A DNA stretch of 64,000 bases. It comes from Cryptomeria japonica. Taxonomy: Eukaryota > Streptophyta > Pinopsida > Cupressales > Cupressaceae. The stretch is from positions 233,478,733 through 233,542,732 of the forward strand of contig NC_081414.1 of the NCBI RefSeq assembly GCF_030272615.1, in the 5' to 3' direction. Shown one piece after another: positions 22,501-35,042 of the stretch. A program made the translations under genes and the position numbers. Every line of letters starts with the position of its first letter. Positions within the stretch are counted from its first letter, which is position 1. Under the pieces are notes generated by a model. The model saw only the letters and a program-made list of their open reading frames with translations, had not been told where the DNA came from and ran no database searches.

Positions 22501-23169
22501 TTGGATACAGGAGGTTTGTAAGTTCAACTACTAAGGCAGGTTAACCATGCAATAATTATCATTTCCTAAAACTACAACAATACTTCAACGGAAAAGGAAA
22601 TGTTGGGATTTGTTTACTGTAGTAGTAATTTATTTGGAATGCTTTAAGTATGTAATACATTTTTTTTCCATTTCTGATTTAAATTTTGTTATCCGTAGGC
22701 ATTTCCTTTGTATCATAAGATAAGCAGGTTTATTTTACAATAACAAATTAATCACGTTCTTCTACTACATTTCTTTGGAGAATATGTAAGTGAAGCTCTG
22801 GTTTTCTTGAACTGTCTTGACCAGGTGAGGCACTTATCTTGTTCTAGATTCCATCGATATTGAAGTGCTTTTCCTTGTCCATGCAATCAACGTTTTGAAA
22901 AAACTTATGGGTGAATTCACGTAGTATATTCTTTTTCCTATTTATACAAACTAGATTTGTAATACATATTGAAATTTTTAGATAATTAATTATTAAACAT
23001 GAAAAATAAAATATGTAGACTTAAATGATTAAATATATAGAGATCAATATAATATATAGAGTTTATGTGAAAAACATATTATATTCAATTTTTATAAAAA
23101 TATTAATTTTTATTTGATTTTTTAAAATCTTATTTGTCAATTAAATTCAACAATCAAGTTTAACAATTT
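22501..23169. other. Upstream region of the neprosin-type gene, AT-rich
   Basis: No open frame or repeat could be assigned. It is expected to contain the promoter, but apart from the TATA box no known element was recognised. Confidence 0.4.
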
Positions 23170-24779
23170 TTTCAATGCAATTATTAAACTTTAATGCTTT
23201 TACTTGAATACCCATAGTTTTCTTGAACCTCTCATTTCTTAAATTTTTTATCTTAGTAAAAACAAAACAAGTTCATCATTGGTTTTGCAAAATTTTAATT
23301 CTACCTATCCCTCAACCATAATATTTTTTGATAAAATGGTGTCATATATCAATGTGTTTGGTTTTGCTGCAAAAGATAGAACTTTTTGTGATAGTAATTG
23401 CTGAGTTATTATCTTAATAAATAATTATTGGCTTAGTTTATTTATGCCTAAAGTCTACCATAAAGTCTACCATAAATCTCTTCAACTAGATTGCTTGACA
23501 AGATGTTGAAGTTGTAGTAATATACTCATCCTTTATTGAAGACAACGATACATATGATTATTTTCTTTAAGACCAATAAATAACTAAATAGATCTAGCCC
23601 AATCATTACTTGTATACCCAACCAATCTTAAGTTATCTATAAATTTTGATATAAAATACTAAAACTACTTGTACCAAGAACATACACCAAAAATATTTAC
23701 ATTGCAGTAAAATTAATTTTACTTGAGTTTTGCATATATATTGAAAATAAACTAGCAATATACATGATATTTGGTTTAGTAGCTATAAGATACGTAAGAC
23801 TACCAACCAAAATCTTGTACAATATTTCATTTACCCTTTCTAAACCATAATATTTTAAATAATTTGTCTTTTATGTTCAAAGGTGTGTTCATGAGTTTAT
23901 AATTTTTTAGTCTAAATTTATTAAGAAAATCATTAGCATTATACCATTTTGAGATAAAAAAGATAATACTCAGTTGTCTTACATCTATCCCAATAAAATG
24001 GTGCGTTAAATCCAAATTTGTCATTTCAAATTCATTCTTCATGACATTTCTAACATCATCAATTAACATTTTATTGTTTCATGTGCAAATCAACTTATTG
24101 ACATACAAATAGATTATAATTAAATAATCTATACTTCAAAATTTCAAATATAACTAGTGTGGGACCACTTTTATTCCTTTGAAACCATTCTTATGAAAAT
24201 AGCCATCTATATTGCTGTATCACACTCTAGTTGCTTGGTTGAGTCCATAAAGAGATTTTTTCACCATGTAGAATTTTTGCTCTAGGTGCTTGGTCGAGTC
24301 CATAAAGAGCCTTCTTCACCATGTAGATTTTTTTCTCTTGTCTTGTAACCTCATACTTAATGGTTTTTCTAAAAATACTTCTTGATTCATGTAGCCATTA
24401 AAAAAAGTTAGTTTCACACCAAATTAATAAATTTTGTACCTATATTATGCTATCAATGCTACAATTATTCTTATAGCATTCAATCTAGTAAAAAAATATT
24501 ATATTATAGTCTAATAAATACTTAGTTAATTTTAGAAGTCTTTTCCATTGATATCATTTTGTGCCTTTCAATGAACCCAATGAATTTATATTTGGTTTTG
24601 CAAATCCATTTCAATCCAATAACATATATATTTTGAGTGGAAGGTCAACTAGTTCCCATGTTTCATCTTTTCAATGATAATATTTCTTAGTTCATAGATT
24701 TAATCCACACTTCTTGTTTAATTACATCTTCAATTATCCTAGTTCAACTTGAATATAAGATACAATATTTTTTATAGCT

Positions 24780-25943
24780 TGTGAAGGGGAAAAATGATTC
24801 CCTAGGGTTTCCACCCAAGGGATGAAGACCACTAGGGATATTTTTCACTTGGGGCCTTCACATTCAAAAGAGGATTGAGAATTCACTATATCTAGTCATG
24901 AATCAGATCAAGACTAAATGCTAAGTGAATTTGGATTGAAGGGGTATCCTCATTTTTGAGTTGAAGTGCTAAAATTAGGTAAATGCTGAAAAATGAAGGT
25001 AAAAGCATGGAAATAGTGAGCTACAGTTGCAAGATTTTGCACGCACCTGGAATTAAGCAATGTAAGCTGAATCTAATTTCTCCCCGAAATTGCTCAAAAA
25101 TTGTTGGGACCATGGCGCATCACAATGGTCCTCCGAACTTTTCACACACCAAAGGGATATGATTTGTCGTTGTGAATGAATCCTAATCTGAGGAGTACAA
25201 CTCTGTACCTGTTTCCTACACACAAAAAGAAAGGGAAATATGTTGGGAATAGGGGTTTGCCTTAGGTCAAACTCCAGTTTTGGTATTAACCATGAAATTG
25301 AAATAAATGTAATTGCAATGACTGAAAGGAAAGGATCTCATTTTGAGGGAGATGTTGAATTATGACTGAAAATTGAAATATGAAAGCTCCTTGTGAAGTT
25401 TTTCTTGTCTCCACATGTAATTAGGGTTTAGGAAGACTTCAACAAAATAGGATGAATAGTGTCTCCTTCAATACTTGAAACTTGACTTTACTGCTGGTCC
25501 TAAGCTGAAAGAAGATTGAATGTTGCTCAATTTCTCTTGAATGCTTGATCTCATGTATGTTTTCTTGATTGTGGATTAATCCATTGATAGATTGACTTGA
25601 TGATCAAATGAGAGGGGAAATCATCTTTAAATACTTTCCCATCGGTGAAATTGGCTAATTTTTTGACATGAGCCGACACCAAGAGGTAAATCCCACTTAA
25701 TTTTGAGATGGGTTGAGGGGTTTAAATTGGGCCCAAACTAGGGAGGACCATGGCATGGCGCCATGGTCCTGCCCTATTTTGGGGAAGGCACAAGGTTCTA
25801 AGTGAGGTGCCATTTGAGTTAGGATACCATTTGCGATGTGCAAGAGCTTAATCGGATCTTCAATCGGGCCAAGGGGTGCAAACACTAAGTTGAAGATCCA
25901 AATGCAATCGAAATTGCCAAGGGTACAATTTTAGGACGCTACA
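24780..25943. mobile_element. Solo LTR inserted in the copia remnant
   Basis: The 1,164 bp begins TGTGAAGGGG and ends GACGCTACA, flanked by a perfect 5-bp duplication TAGCT (24775-24779 and 25944-25948). The copia pol text is continuous across the empty site. No internal coding region is present, so this is a solo LTR left by LTR-LTR recombination. Its family and orientation are not identified. The short open frames inside it are not genes. Confidence 0.85.
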
Positions 25944-26394
25944 TAGCTGAATCAAGAATTGTACTTCATTATTTTTCTTAAGAAGTTTTTCTTTCCTTGG
26001 AGGACTCATGATTGAAGGACTAGATGGATAAGATTGCAATTCTAGTGAATGTGATATGATATACCTTAAGCTAATGCTTGGTCTAATGGGATAAGATGAC
26101 ACATCTTGTTCCAATTCAATATTTATTTTCCTTTGCTGATTCAAATTTCCATTCCATTACCAGGCCTCTTGACTAATGGTTAACCTCTTAGTTACTATAT
26201 TGTACACTAGATAACCATTTGTCTCCTTGTTCAATCCAATAAAAAGGTACCCCTCACTCTTATCATTATAATTTATCTTTTTGATTTATCTATGTCTGAA
26301 TAAGTAATCATACAAATACCTTAAGATGTGCTACACAAAGATTTATGCCATAACATGCCTTATATAGTGTCATATTTATTATTTTAAAAGAGGA

Positions 26395-27780
26395 AACCAT
26401 ATAACCTATCTAGAGTATATTAACTAAATATTATTCACTACTTCCACATTCGGATCGAGACTAGTTTCCTACTATTTAACAAATAAATCTACAATCTCTA
26501 AAATGATTTAAATTTTTTCTATCTAAACTATAGCATAAAAGAAATTAATAAAATACTATTTATTAAAAAAATTTAAAAACTATAAAGAGAGAAAAAGGAG
26601 GAACTTGGTTCCAAAACAATAACAATCCAAGATGCCAATGTATTGTTTGGACATCTACATTTCATGCTATCATCCATATGCTCTAGAAAATTAAAAATTT
26701 GTTGGTCTCCATAGAAAATTCCTATCTACAATCATGAAGTGGAAAGTCAAGAGTATGATAAAATATAATAGAAATAATAGTAAAATAATAATAATAGAAT
26801 AAAATAATGTATTACAAGAAATTCATTAAATAAAAGAGAAATAAAAAAGAGGATTTACCACCAAATTCCCAAAAGGTTAGATCTATTCACCTAAAGAAAT
26901 CTATATTTCTAAACAATGAGAAAATTTTTGGGGTTGCTTGGGGTTTTCCTTTAGGTTGAAAAATATTTTGTTGGTATTTATACATTCATAACAACCAATA
27001 GATAGATAGATTAAGAAGCAATGTGTGGGTCTCCAATCTCAAGTGTGATAGGGAATGGTTAGAGATATAAATGTGTAATATAGTATAAAATAAAATCAAA
27101 AAGTAAATGGATGTGAGGATCTTCCAAGGTGTTTAAGGAAATAATAGAAAAGTTGCAATAACAAATAGAAGGAAAATAAAATAAAATAATATTAAACAAG
27201 AATAAAATCACCTACAAGGGTTTGAGGAAGCCAAGGAGGAAAGAGAGCTAAAGGAGGACGTTGTGAGAGTATAGTAGCGAGTTGAAAACAATGAGAGAGA
27301 TATGTGTGAGCTCGAAAGTATGAGAAAGCCTAAAAGAGAAAAGAGATCATAAAAATAAAATATTAACTTCCAAAATCAAAGATAAGGTGAGAGGAAGATA
27401 TAGTGAGAAGCTATCTAGATTCATCATGAGCTATTTCAATAACTTAGGTTGGTTATGGATAAAATACTTAGAAATTTCCACTATAAAAGACACTATCTTA
27501 GGACAGTAGTGTATCACACAAAAATCCATGTATTTGCTATTGTCCAAATAATTTTGGCTAAAAAATGATGAGACATTAGAAAATCACAAGGGGAAAACAA
27601 AGGTGAGATCAAAATTGACAAAAAGAGATCATAGAAAACAAAAATTGAGCACCTTGAGAAGGAGAAAGGCTAATGCAAGGGCTAAAATATATAGAAGGAA
27701 ACACTAAGGAATGGACACCAAAGCAAGCATAAAACATAATGTGAAGTTATAATGGTATGTAATTTTTATGTTACACGTAC
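26395..27780. other. Unidentified insertion in the copia remnant
   Basis: The integrase and post-integrase text on either side is broken here by about 1.4 kb of AT-rich sequence with no coding motif. No convincing TG/CA ends or target duplication were found, so edges are approximate. Confidence 0.45.
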
Positions 27781-28210
27781 ACTTTTTGTTGTGCATCTAT
27801 TTAATAATTATACAAATGTATAAATGCATTCACACCAAAAAGTAATTGGTAGACCCTTGAATTTAAGTGTGCTTCTATGTATCTCCACAATAGTGTAGTT
27901 TTTTTGTTTGGAAACTCCATTTTACTAAGGGGTGTAGCTAGTGGTCAATTGCCTTTGATTTCAATTAATTTTGCAATTATCTTGAACTTGAATAGAGGTA
28001 AATTGTACCTCTATCTAAACATAGGATTTTGAGAGGACAACCAATTTGTTTATTTACACTAGCCTTAAACTGATAAATTTGGTAAAGGTTTCTAAGTTTT
28101 ATTTGATGAAATCAACCCAAGTCCTACTAAAGTCATCCAAAAACAGAGAAAGTATCAATTTTTATTAAGAGAGAAAGTTTTTAATGGAGCACAAATATAA
28201 ACATGTATAT

Positions 28211-28860
28211 ATATTTCTGTTGGTTAAGAGTTAAAAAATAATAATAAATTAATTAATTAATTAATTAAAATTAAAATTTATTTATTTTGTTAAATTAAGA
28301 AAATTTGATTTAAAAAATTAAGTTTATTTATTTGAATTTAGGTTTATTTATTTAAGATTAAATTTATTTATGTTTTGTAAATTTTCTAATCTATCCGCAA
28401 AAGAGGTCTGTATATTGTATTATGATAAATTTTTAATTACAGCTTAGGCATGAACCTGTAAAATATTAACTAAAAGTTTGGAAGTGATTAAGTATGGGTG
28501 TAGGGTTGCAGATATTAGAAATGGGCTACGGATGTTGGAAATGGGTGCAAGGTTTTAGTTTTTTTTTATAGAAACGGAGGCATTTAGGATTATACTACAT
28601 TACATCAAGATTTTGTTTTTAGATGGATTTTTATGTGCAAATGCCTGTGACCATTTTCTCTTGATAAAATTACATAAATAATTGCAACAAAATTGATAGA
28701 AGACTTCCCTATGAGATTCTGTTCTTTTTTGTTAGTAGACACAAGGTTTTAAAAAAATACATAGCATAGAGAAAATCAGTGCAATGATCTGAGAACTAAA
28801 CATTTGAAATGATAAATAATGCAATATTAAACATAATAATTGAATGTAAACGAATGAACA
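28211..28860. other. AT-rich spacer with (AATT)n tract
   Basis: An AATTAATT run at about 28243-28268 and A/T-rich sequence; no gene seen. Confidence 0.5.
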
Positions 28861-29110
28861 TTAAAAAAAAATAATATCGTGAAATAATTCTCCCAGCAAA
28901 GACCGACCCCAATGTCTCCCCTGCCAAATGCTACAACAAGGGGCAAAAATCACAAACCCCCTTTGGGGAATTGTGCCTTCAAATCTGCACCTCGAGGATT
29001 CCTCTTGCCTTGTCTTTTTTCTTGCAACAGTGGATCTAGTTAGGGTATTCATAAAGAAAAATATAAATGAAAATTTTAGTCAACCTTCTTGCAAAGCAAA
29101 ATTTGTGTAG
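28861..29110. other. GC-richer island of unknown nature
   Basis: About 250 bases, markedly richer in G+C than their surroundings, are open on both strands (28928-29110 plus, 29052-28861 minus). Neither translation matches a family I recognise. It could be an exon fragment or a captured gene piece. Confidence 0.3.
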
Positions 29111-30072
29111 AAACATAACTTCCCTCAACCCGATAATGGATTTCCTCTTCTTTGTTGCTATAAGTAGCCATTAAAGAACAATAGAGTAAGACAGGTAAAA
29201 CAAACAAAAAGAAAGAAATAAAAAATAAGGCAAAGTTTAATCTCATTACGAGTAGTTACCTATCACATTTGTTATGCATCCTCATTCCATTTGCATGAAT
29301 TTTTTGTGACAGTTTGGTTCTTTTGATGACATTGATTTGACATTTTTAGGAAAATATTAATTATCAAAAAATGAATTTATGACAAAATCTTAAATTTTAT
29401 GTATTATGACAAGTTTCTAAATTTATCTAGAGGACAATATTATTAAAAATATGTAAAATATTAAATTTACTAAGTTTCTAAATTCATATAAGAATATACA
29501 AAATATTCTAAAAAATCATATTTAAATATTTTAAAATTGATTCAATTATGACAAGTTTCCAAATTCGTATAAGAAAATAAAACTATTCTAAAAAATAATT
29601 TTAAAATATTTTAAAAATTAGAAACAATAATATCTTACCATTTTAAAATATTCTAAATAAATTTTTTATTTTTATAAAAAACATTCTAAATAATATATAT
29701 CAATATTATGAATTATAATACTATATAATATATATTATCTATTATAAATTTTGACGGTTTATTAATTATTTGAAATGTCATATATACGTCTTTAGAAAAA
29801 TATAGCATGTCAATACATAGAGTCCAATAATTTTTTAAGTTGTCATATACGGTCCAAAAGTGAAAAAATGGTCATCTAGCCTATCAAATTCCAAGCCCGT
29901 AGGTTTCTTTTTCTTTAAAAGTTTATCCAAGAGCAGTAAAAAAATAAATAATATTTAAATGATATGCTTTTTAAATCAGGAGTATAGATTTGATTATCTT
30001 AGTTCAAAGTTGCTAATTAGATATGAACAACTTATCTTAATAATGACAATGAATAAATATATAATAGATTAT

Positions 30073-30335
30073 GTTGAAAAATAGAAACATCAATAGTTTT
30101 AGTTATCATGGATTTTAATATTAGTTATTATCATTTAATATAAATTTTAATTATTAAGTTCGAAAATAGAAACATCAACAAATTTATTCATCTTATAAAT
30201 TTAAATATTAGTTCTTACCAATTAATATGTAATTTGTGACCATTTAATTTGAAAATAGAAAGGGCAATAAATTTGGTTATAATTATTTCAATATTAATTG
30301 TTATGGTTAATTAATATAAATTTAAGTTATTCTTT
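30073..30335 (+). repeat. Three diverged tandem copies, about 85-89 bp
   Basis: Copies start near 30073, 30158 and 30246 with GTTGAAAAATAGAAACATCA, GTTCGAAAATAGAAACATCA and TTTGAAAATAGAAAGGGCAA, and each contains an AATATTAGTT/AATATTAATT phrase and a TTAATATAAATTT-like end. Confidence 0.65.
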
Positions 30336-31360
30336 TATTTTTCTTATTAAACTATTGTGATGTAATGAGGATATTTAAGACAACAATTTTGTGAGACAAT
30401 TTTATTTAAGATAAATTTTTAAATAATATATTTTTTGATAAACATAAAATTAGATAAAGTAAGTAAAAATAAATTAATTAGTAAATTTACCATTGATTTG
30501 GTTGGTTGTTATGTTCTCTTGTATAAAATTAATTTTATCATAACTATATTAAATTAATTATTTGTTTTATAAATAGATATTAACACCCTTAATTCTAATT
30601 TACACCAATAATTTTGAACCAATTATTTAACTTGACTTATTATTTAAATTTCTTGAGGATTAAAATTTCAAATGATAAGGGATAAAATTGTTTTAAAAAT
30701 TGCCTTTTTGATAATTAATAAGTTATCTAAAAAATCTTTAAAACTTTCTTATCTAAGTTTCCCTATTAAAGCTATAAATTTTAAAATCAATTGTTAAATT
30801 ATATTCATTAAAAAGAATAATCTTAATTTAGGTGTTTAAATTTTTTATTAAAAATAAAAGAAAAAGAAAATTTATTTCTTTTTATATTTGGGAAATTGTT
30901 TGGTAAAGTTTACTTGTAACCTTATTATGTGCACTCTAATTATTTAAATAGGACTTTACATTTAAATTATTTAAATGCTATATAATCCTTATATTTGGGA
31001 TATAAATGGATAAGGAGGTATTTATAAGTAATATGTTGACGCAAAATTGTAGTTAAGAGATCAAATAACATATGAAATAGATTATTATTAATTAGACATT
31101 TCTCTTATTATTGAATGAAATATAAGTTCCTTCAAATTATTTAAATTATTTATTGTTTAAGTGGAAACCTTATTCTTTGAATTATTTAATAAAATTTATA
31201 TAATTTAGATGAGTGTTTAGTATGTACATATTTAGATGTTAAGTATTAAAATTTAAAATAATTTATCTTCCAATTAGATGTTTTTACATTCATAGTATCC
31301 TTAAAACAATTTGTGCAAAATGATTTAATTTGTAGTTAAAAAAAATTCTTATTTAAAGAA

Positions 31361-31443
31361 GTTGAACATTTGTTTGTTTATCATGCAAGTTACTTTTCAA
31401 TGGGTTGAATAATTGTTTGTTTGTCATGCAAGTTACATTTCAT
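31361..31443 (+). repeat. Two-copy tandem repeat, about 42 bp
   Basis: GTTGAACATTTGTTTGTTTA then CATGCAAGTTACTTTTCA is repeated as GTTGAATAATTGTTTGTTTG then CATGCAAGTTACATTTCA. Confidence 0.7.
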
Positions 31444-31650
31444 TATTAGTCTTTCCTCTTCAAAAATAATATTAATTGATAATTTCTTAATTTTTATTCT
31501 TCAAATGTTCCTTTCAATTATGTGAAACTTATATCTTGATTTCTAAAATTGAAACAATTATTCCTTGCATGCAATAATTTCATCTTCATAGTTGTTTTAG
31601 TATAATGTTATTTAAGTTTCATAAATTAATAGTTCCTAGTTAGAGAACTA

Positions 31651-32204
31651 AAGAAAGGGAGTTAAAACCAAAAACCTTAGCAGCATTCGGTATCTATGGT
31701 GCCTTTGGGTCACGCTTACGGGTAATGTCATCGTGTTGAACTAATGCACTTAATGCCTAATAAAGATGCAACAACGATGTCTGTGGCATTGTCCCTCTAA
31801 ATCACTGGAGAGAAATAAGGGTCATTTGGAAGTTAAAATTCAAGGGGCGGGTAATCCCCCTTGGATTGATAATCTAAAAAGATAATCTTAAATGAATTTA
31901 CATCTGCTCAATTAAACCTTAGAAAAACCCCATTAGGGTTGGGTTGTAAGTGATGTTTGGAGATTGATTATCTTGATGAATTTTTGGTAGATGAAACTGG
32001 ATTAAGGGTGACCTATTTAATAGGAAATAGGATTAGTTATTTTAGGGCACAAGCAGAAGGCCAGCTTGAGCCTTTTTTTAATAAATCTACCTTCATGGGT
32101 AGCAACTACAGAGAAACTATCTAGCACATTGATCCTAGAAAGGGTTGCGTACCCACCATATAGTTTACATTAAACCTGTTGACCATTTGGTAGAATTGAT
32201 TATG
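31651..32204. other. Intergenic sequence, no gene recognised
   Basis: No domain, LTR end or repeat structure could be assigned. Confidence 0.35.
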
Positions 32205-32960
32205 TGTTGCATTAATGTTTTGTCATTGATGCCAACACTAACTGTTTGGATGCTTTACCGACACCATTCTAGTCCTGGTAGGTTGAGTGGTTTTCTAGTT
32301 GATTTGGATCTAACATGATCCGATAGGCTCTGATATATTTTGGTGATGAAATTGGCTTGTTCATGATACTCATGCTCATATTTAGTAATTTGGTTTTGGT
32401 CTAGCGATCAGATGCTATCCTGTTTGCATAGAAGCTTGGTTTCTGGTTCCAGCAAGGGTTTCATCGGTAGAGCTTTTGATGAAGATCTTTGATGAAATAC
32501 ATAAGTGGTGTTGGCACAACTTCTGGTGGAGTTTCAAGATGTTGATGGTGATCATGTTTGAGACTTGGCGAATGGAGGTCATTGTTGTAGCGTATGGACC
32601 TATACTGGCTCCCGGTTGGTCTAGGTTATGGATCATTTAATGAAGCATGTGGATTGGACCTCTCAATGTGTTTTCGGGATGTCTTATGTGTTGGATATTA
32701 TTTGTTTGGTCTAAGGCGGACATGTTTTGTAACTATGTAATTGGTTTATTGTCTGGTGGCCGACCTAATTGTTTATGGTCGAGGATTTGTATATATAGAT
32801 GTAAGATCTCATTGTAGATCATCATGGTTATGTTAGAGGTCATGGTCAAGGGATGCAATGTGCAAATAATGTAATGTCATTCAGGTAGAGGATTTGGTCA
32901 ATCATTGGAGATCAAATTGGGTTTATGTAAGAGGATTTAGTCCTCCGGTATTGAGCTTAA
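32205..32960 (+). repeat. Diverged copia-type LTR fragment
   Basis: It starts with TGTTGCATTAATGTTTTGTC and ATTGATGCCAACAC, echoing the LTR start of the copia element at 2179-9508 (TGTTGGCATTTCATG, GTCATTGATGTCA). A TATA box (TATATATAG near 32790) lies in the expected late part. No target duplication or internal region could be tied to it. Confidence 0.45.
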
Positions 32961-33179
32961 CTGGAACTCAGAAGGGATCCCTTATGGATTCACTTGACTT
33001 CTCAAGGCTTTAGGCCAAATTCCAAGGAAGAAATCAAACTTGTTATTTTTAATTTTTTTTATATACTCCTAAAGACGATGACCTCAGTGCATTCCTAGTA
33101 GGGGAGTGGTCTTTAGAGAGTTACTTAGGACTTGGATGGTCCCGATGAGTCTAAACTCTTTGGCTAGAGCATTTCCTAT

Positions 33180-33260
33180 TCTTTGAATGTATGCCTAATC
33201 CGTTTGGGTAGATTTCTATCCCAAATTAGATAGATGAAACCCCTTGTCCCATATGGATAG
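33180..33260 (+). repeat. Minisatellite-like target sequence, left part
   Basis: Irregular units built on CCCATATGGATAGATG and CCAAATTAGATAGATG. The same phrase continues after the Tat element at 49174-49255 (CCATATGGTTAGATGCC, CCATTTGGATAGATGCC), so the element landed inside this repeat. Confidence 0.6.
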
Positions 33261-35024
33261 TGTAATCACATAAATCTGTCCACTTAATTAAATGAATATT
33301 TAATATTTATTTGATTATTTAACCATCAATCAATAATTAATTAAATTAATATATTTAATTAATTCATCTTAACCCTCTTCTCCTATTAATTAAATAAATT
33401 ATTCAATTTATTTGATTTAATTCACTTAACCAAATTCAGACCATTAATTAAATAAATAAATCATATTTATTTAATTAAATTTTCTCTCACATTTAAATAA
33501 ATTAATATTTATTTAAATTCCCCCAAAATCCCACCTCTCACATTTAAATAAATTAACATTTATTTAAATCACCTTTATCCTCCACCCACTTGTATTTTCC
33601 TACAAATGCAAGTTGCACAACTATTTTAAATAAATTAACATTTATTTAAATCACCTTTATCCTCTACCCACTTGTATTTTCCTACAAATGCAAGTTGCAC
33701 AACTATTTTAAATAAATTATTTATTTAAATCACCTTTATCCTCCACCCACTTGTATTTTCCTACAAAAGCAAGTTGCACAACTATTTTAAATAAATTATT
33801 TATTTAAAATCCTATTTATCCTCACCCACTTGAAACCTTTAATGGTTTCCCTTAAAGTCTTCAAACTTAATGGCTTTAAAGTCTTCAAACTTGATGGCTT
33901 CCTTCTTAAAGTCTTCTTAAGACTTTAATTGCTTCCCTTAAAGTCTTCAAGCCTTTAATGGTTTCCCTCAAAGTCTTCAAGCATTTTAATGCTTTATCTT
34001 CATTTTTCTCATTTAAATAAATTAATATTTATTTGAATATTTATCCAAATGCAAATTACACCATTTAATTGAAATAAATGATTTTATTTTAATTGAAAAT
34101 ACCAAAATTCCTCCCACTTGCATTTTCCTACAAAATCCACTTGCATGCCTAAAACCCCTTTTAGATTCTTCTAAACCTTTCCTAATTAACCTAATCCATC
34201 CCCTAAATATTGTCACATTCCTAAGCAAATTGGAGTCACTTCTCAAAGACTCCAAAGTCTTTGAAAAGCAATTAATGCTTTGTGTGTTCAACAAATTAAC
34301 CTCTAAAGTCTTCCAAACCACTTATGGCTCTTACATGACCATTAATGGTTAATTCCACTTGCACCCATGGTTAAGGACTTTGACCCCTAACTTAACTCTC
34401 ATGTAACCAATGTGTCTCTTCAAAGCATTTATTTCTTTGACTAGGGTAACCATCATGTCCCCTCAAGCATTTAATGCTCCTTATCACTCCTCTCAAGCCT
34501 CCTCATGGTGACACTTGTCAACATGGGATTGGGTTGAAAGTCTCACATGGATTGAATATCTTTCAATCCTAACCCTTGTTAAGATTACTCAATCTTAACC
34601 CTTCATTTCCCCATTTCTTCTATAAATAGAACCCTTCTCCTCAAGCAAAAGGAAGCATTAGAGTATTGTTGTTATACTGGCATTAGCATAGAGCTTTCTC
34701 ATAGCATCACTATCTACACTTGCATAGCATTTGCTTATCATATTCAACTATCTTGAATCTCCATATGGCATTTATGGCTAGTGCTAAAAGCTGAGAGCTA
34801 CACTCATTTGGGACTTGGAGAGGAGAGGAACAAGGGAGGAGCAACTATGAGCATCCTGATTAGCTATTTTATTCTATGTTTATATGCTTTCTATTTCATG
34901 CTTAATATCTCTCCTGATATGCCTGTTTAGGATAATCTTTTGTTGCTAACACTAATGTTTGTTTCTTGTGCTCTTGTGTGTGTTGCCATCAAACAGATTT
35001 TCTAATCTTTTTTGCAAAGCATCA
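33261..35024 (+). repeat. Tat 5' LTR
   Basis: 1,764 bp, TGTAATCAC...AAAGCATCA. It contains about four tandem copies of an 82-bp unit (about 33540-33830, CCACCCACTTGTATTTTCCT and GCAAGTTGCACAACTATTTT) and AAAGTCTTCAA repeats (33850-33990). A TATA box TATAAATAG is at 34621-34629, with a transcribed R region downstream. Confidence 0.96.
34621..34629 (+). promoter_or_regulatory. Tat LTR TATA box
   Basis: TATAAATAG in a CT-rich context (CTTCTATAAATAGAACCC). The same box is at 48770-48778 in the 3' LTR. Confidence 0.8.
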
Positions 35025-35042
35025 TTTGGTGAACCCGACGTG
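35025..35042 (+). promoter_or_regulatory. Tat primer binding site
   Basis: TTTGGTGAACCCGACGTG directly follows the LTR end. The TGG start fits pairing with a tRNA CCA end; the tRNA species was not determined. Confidence 0.75.

Larger units (their letters stand above)
23170..28210 (-). pseudogene. Ancient Ty1/copia pol remnant, split by two insertions
   Basis: Reading the minus strand from 28210 in shifting frames: integrase start (IYICAPLKT, FLDDFSRTWVDF near 28160-28100), integrase end (LPITFWCECIY, LLNRC near 27860-27800), post-integrase text after a gap (HLKVF near 26320, EGYLFIGLNKETNGY near 26260-26200), RT (RHKMIS, KSLYGLNQATRVWY near 24290-24220, then DDVRNVMKNEFEM, FIGIDV and a TPLNI box at 24069-23830), and RNase H (EYITTTSTSCQAI near 23530-23490, KTKHIDI near 23350). 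Stops and frame changes are everywhere. It is interrupted by the solo LTR 24780-25943 and by about 1.4 kb of unidentified sequence at roughly 26395-27780. No LTRs of its own were found. Confidence 0.85.
29111..31650. other. AT-rich intergenic DNA
   Basis: Very AT-rich, stops in all frames, no LTR or TIR ends recognised. It contains the tandem repeats listed separately at 30073-30335 and 31361-31443. Confidence 0.5.

Noticed and set aside
26395-27780. A third solo LTR in the copia remnant
   Set aside because: No matching TG/CA ends and 5-bp duplication could be found at the breaks.
34022-34321. Minus-strand open frame, repeated at 48159-48470
   Set aside because: Lies in both Tat LTRs and is simply duplicated with them; no known domain.
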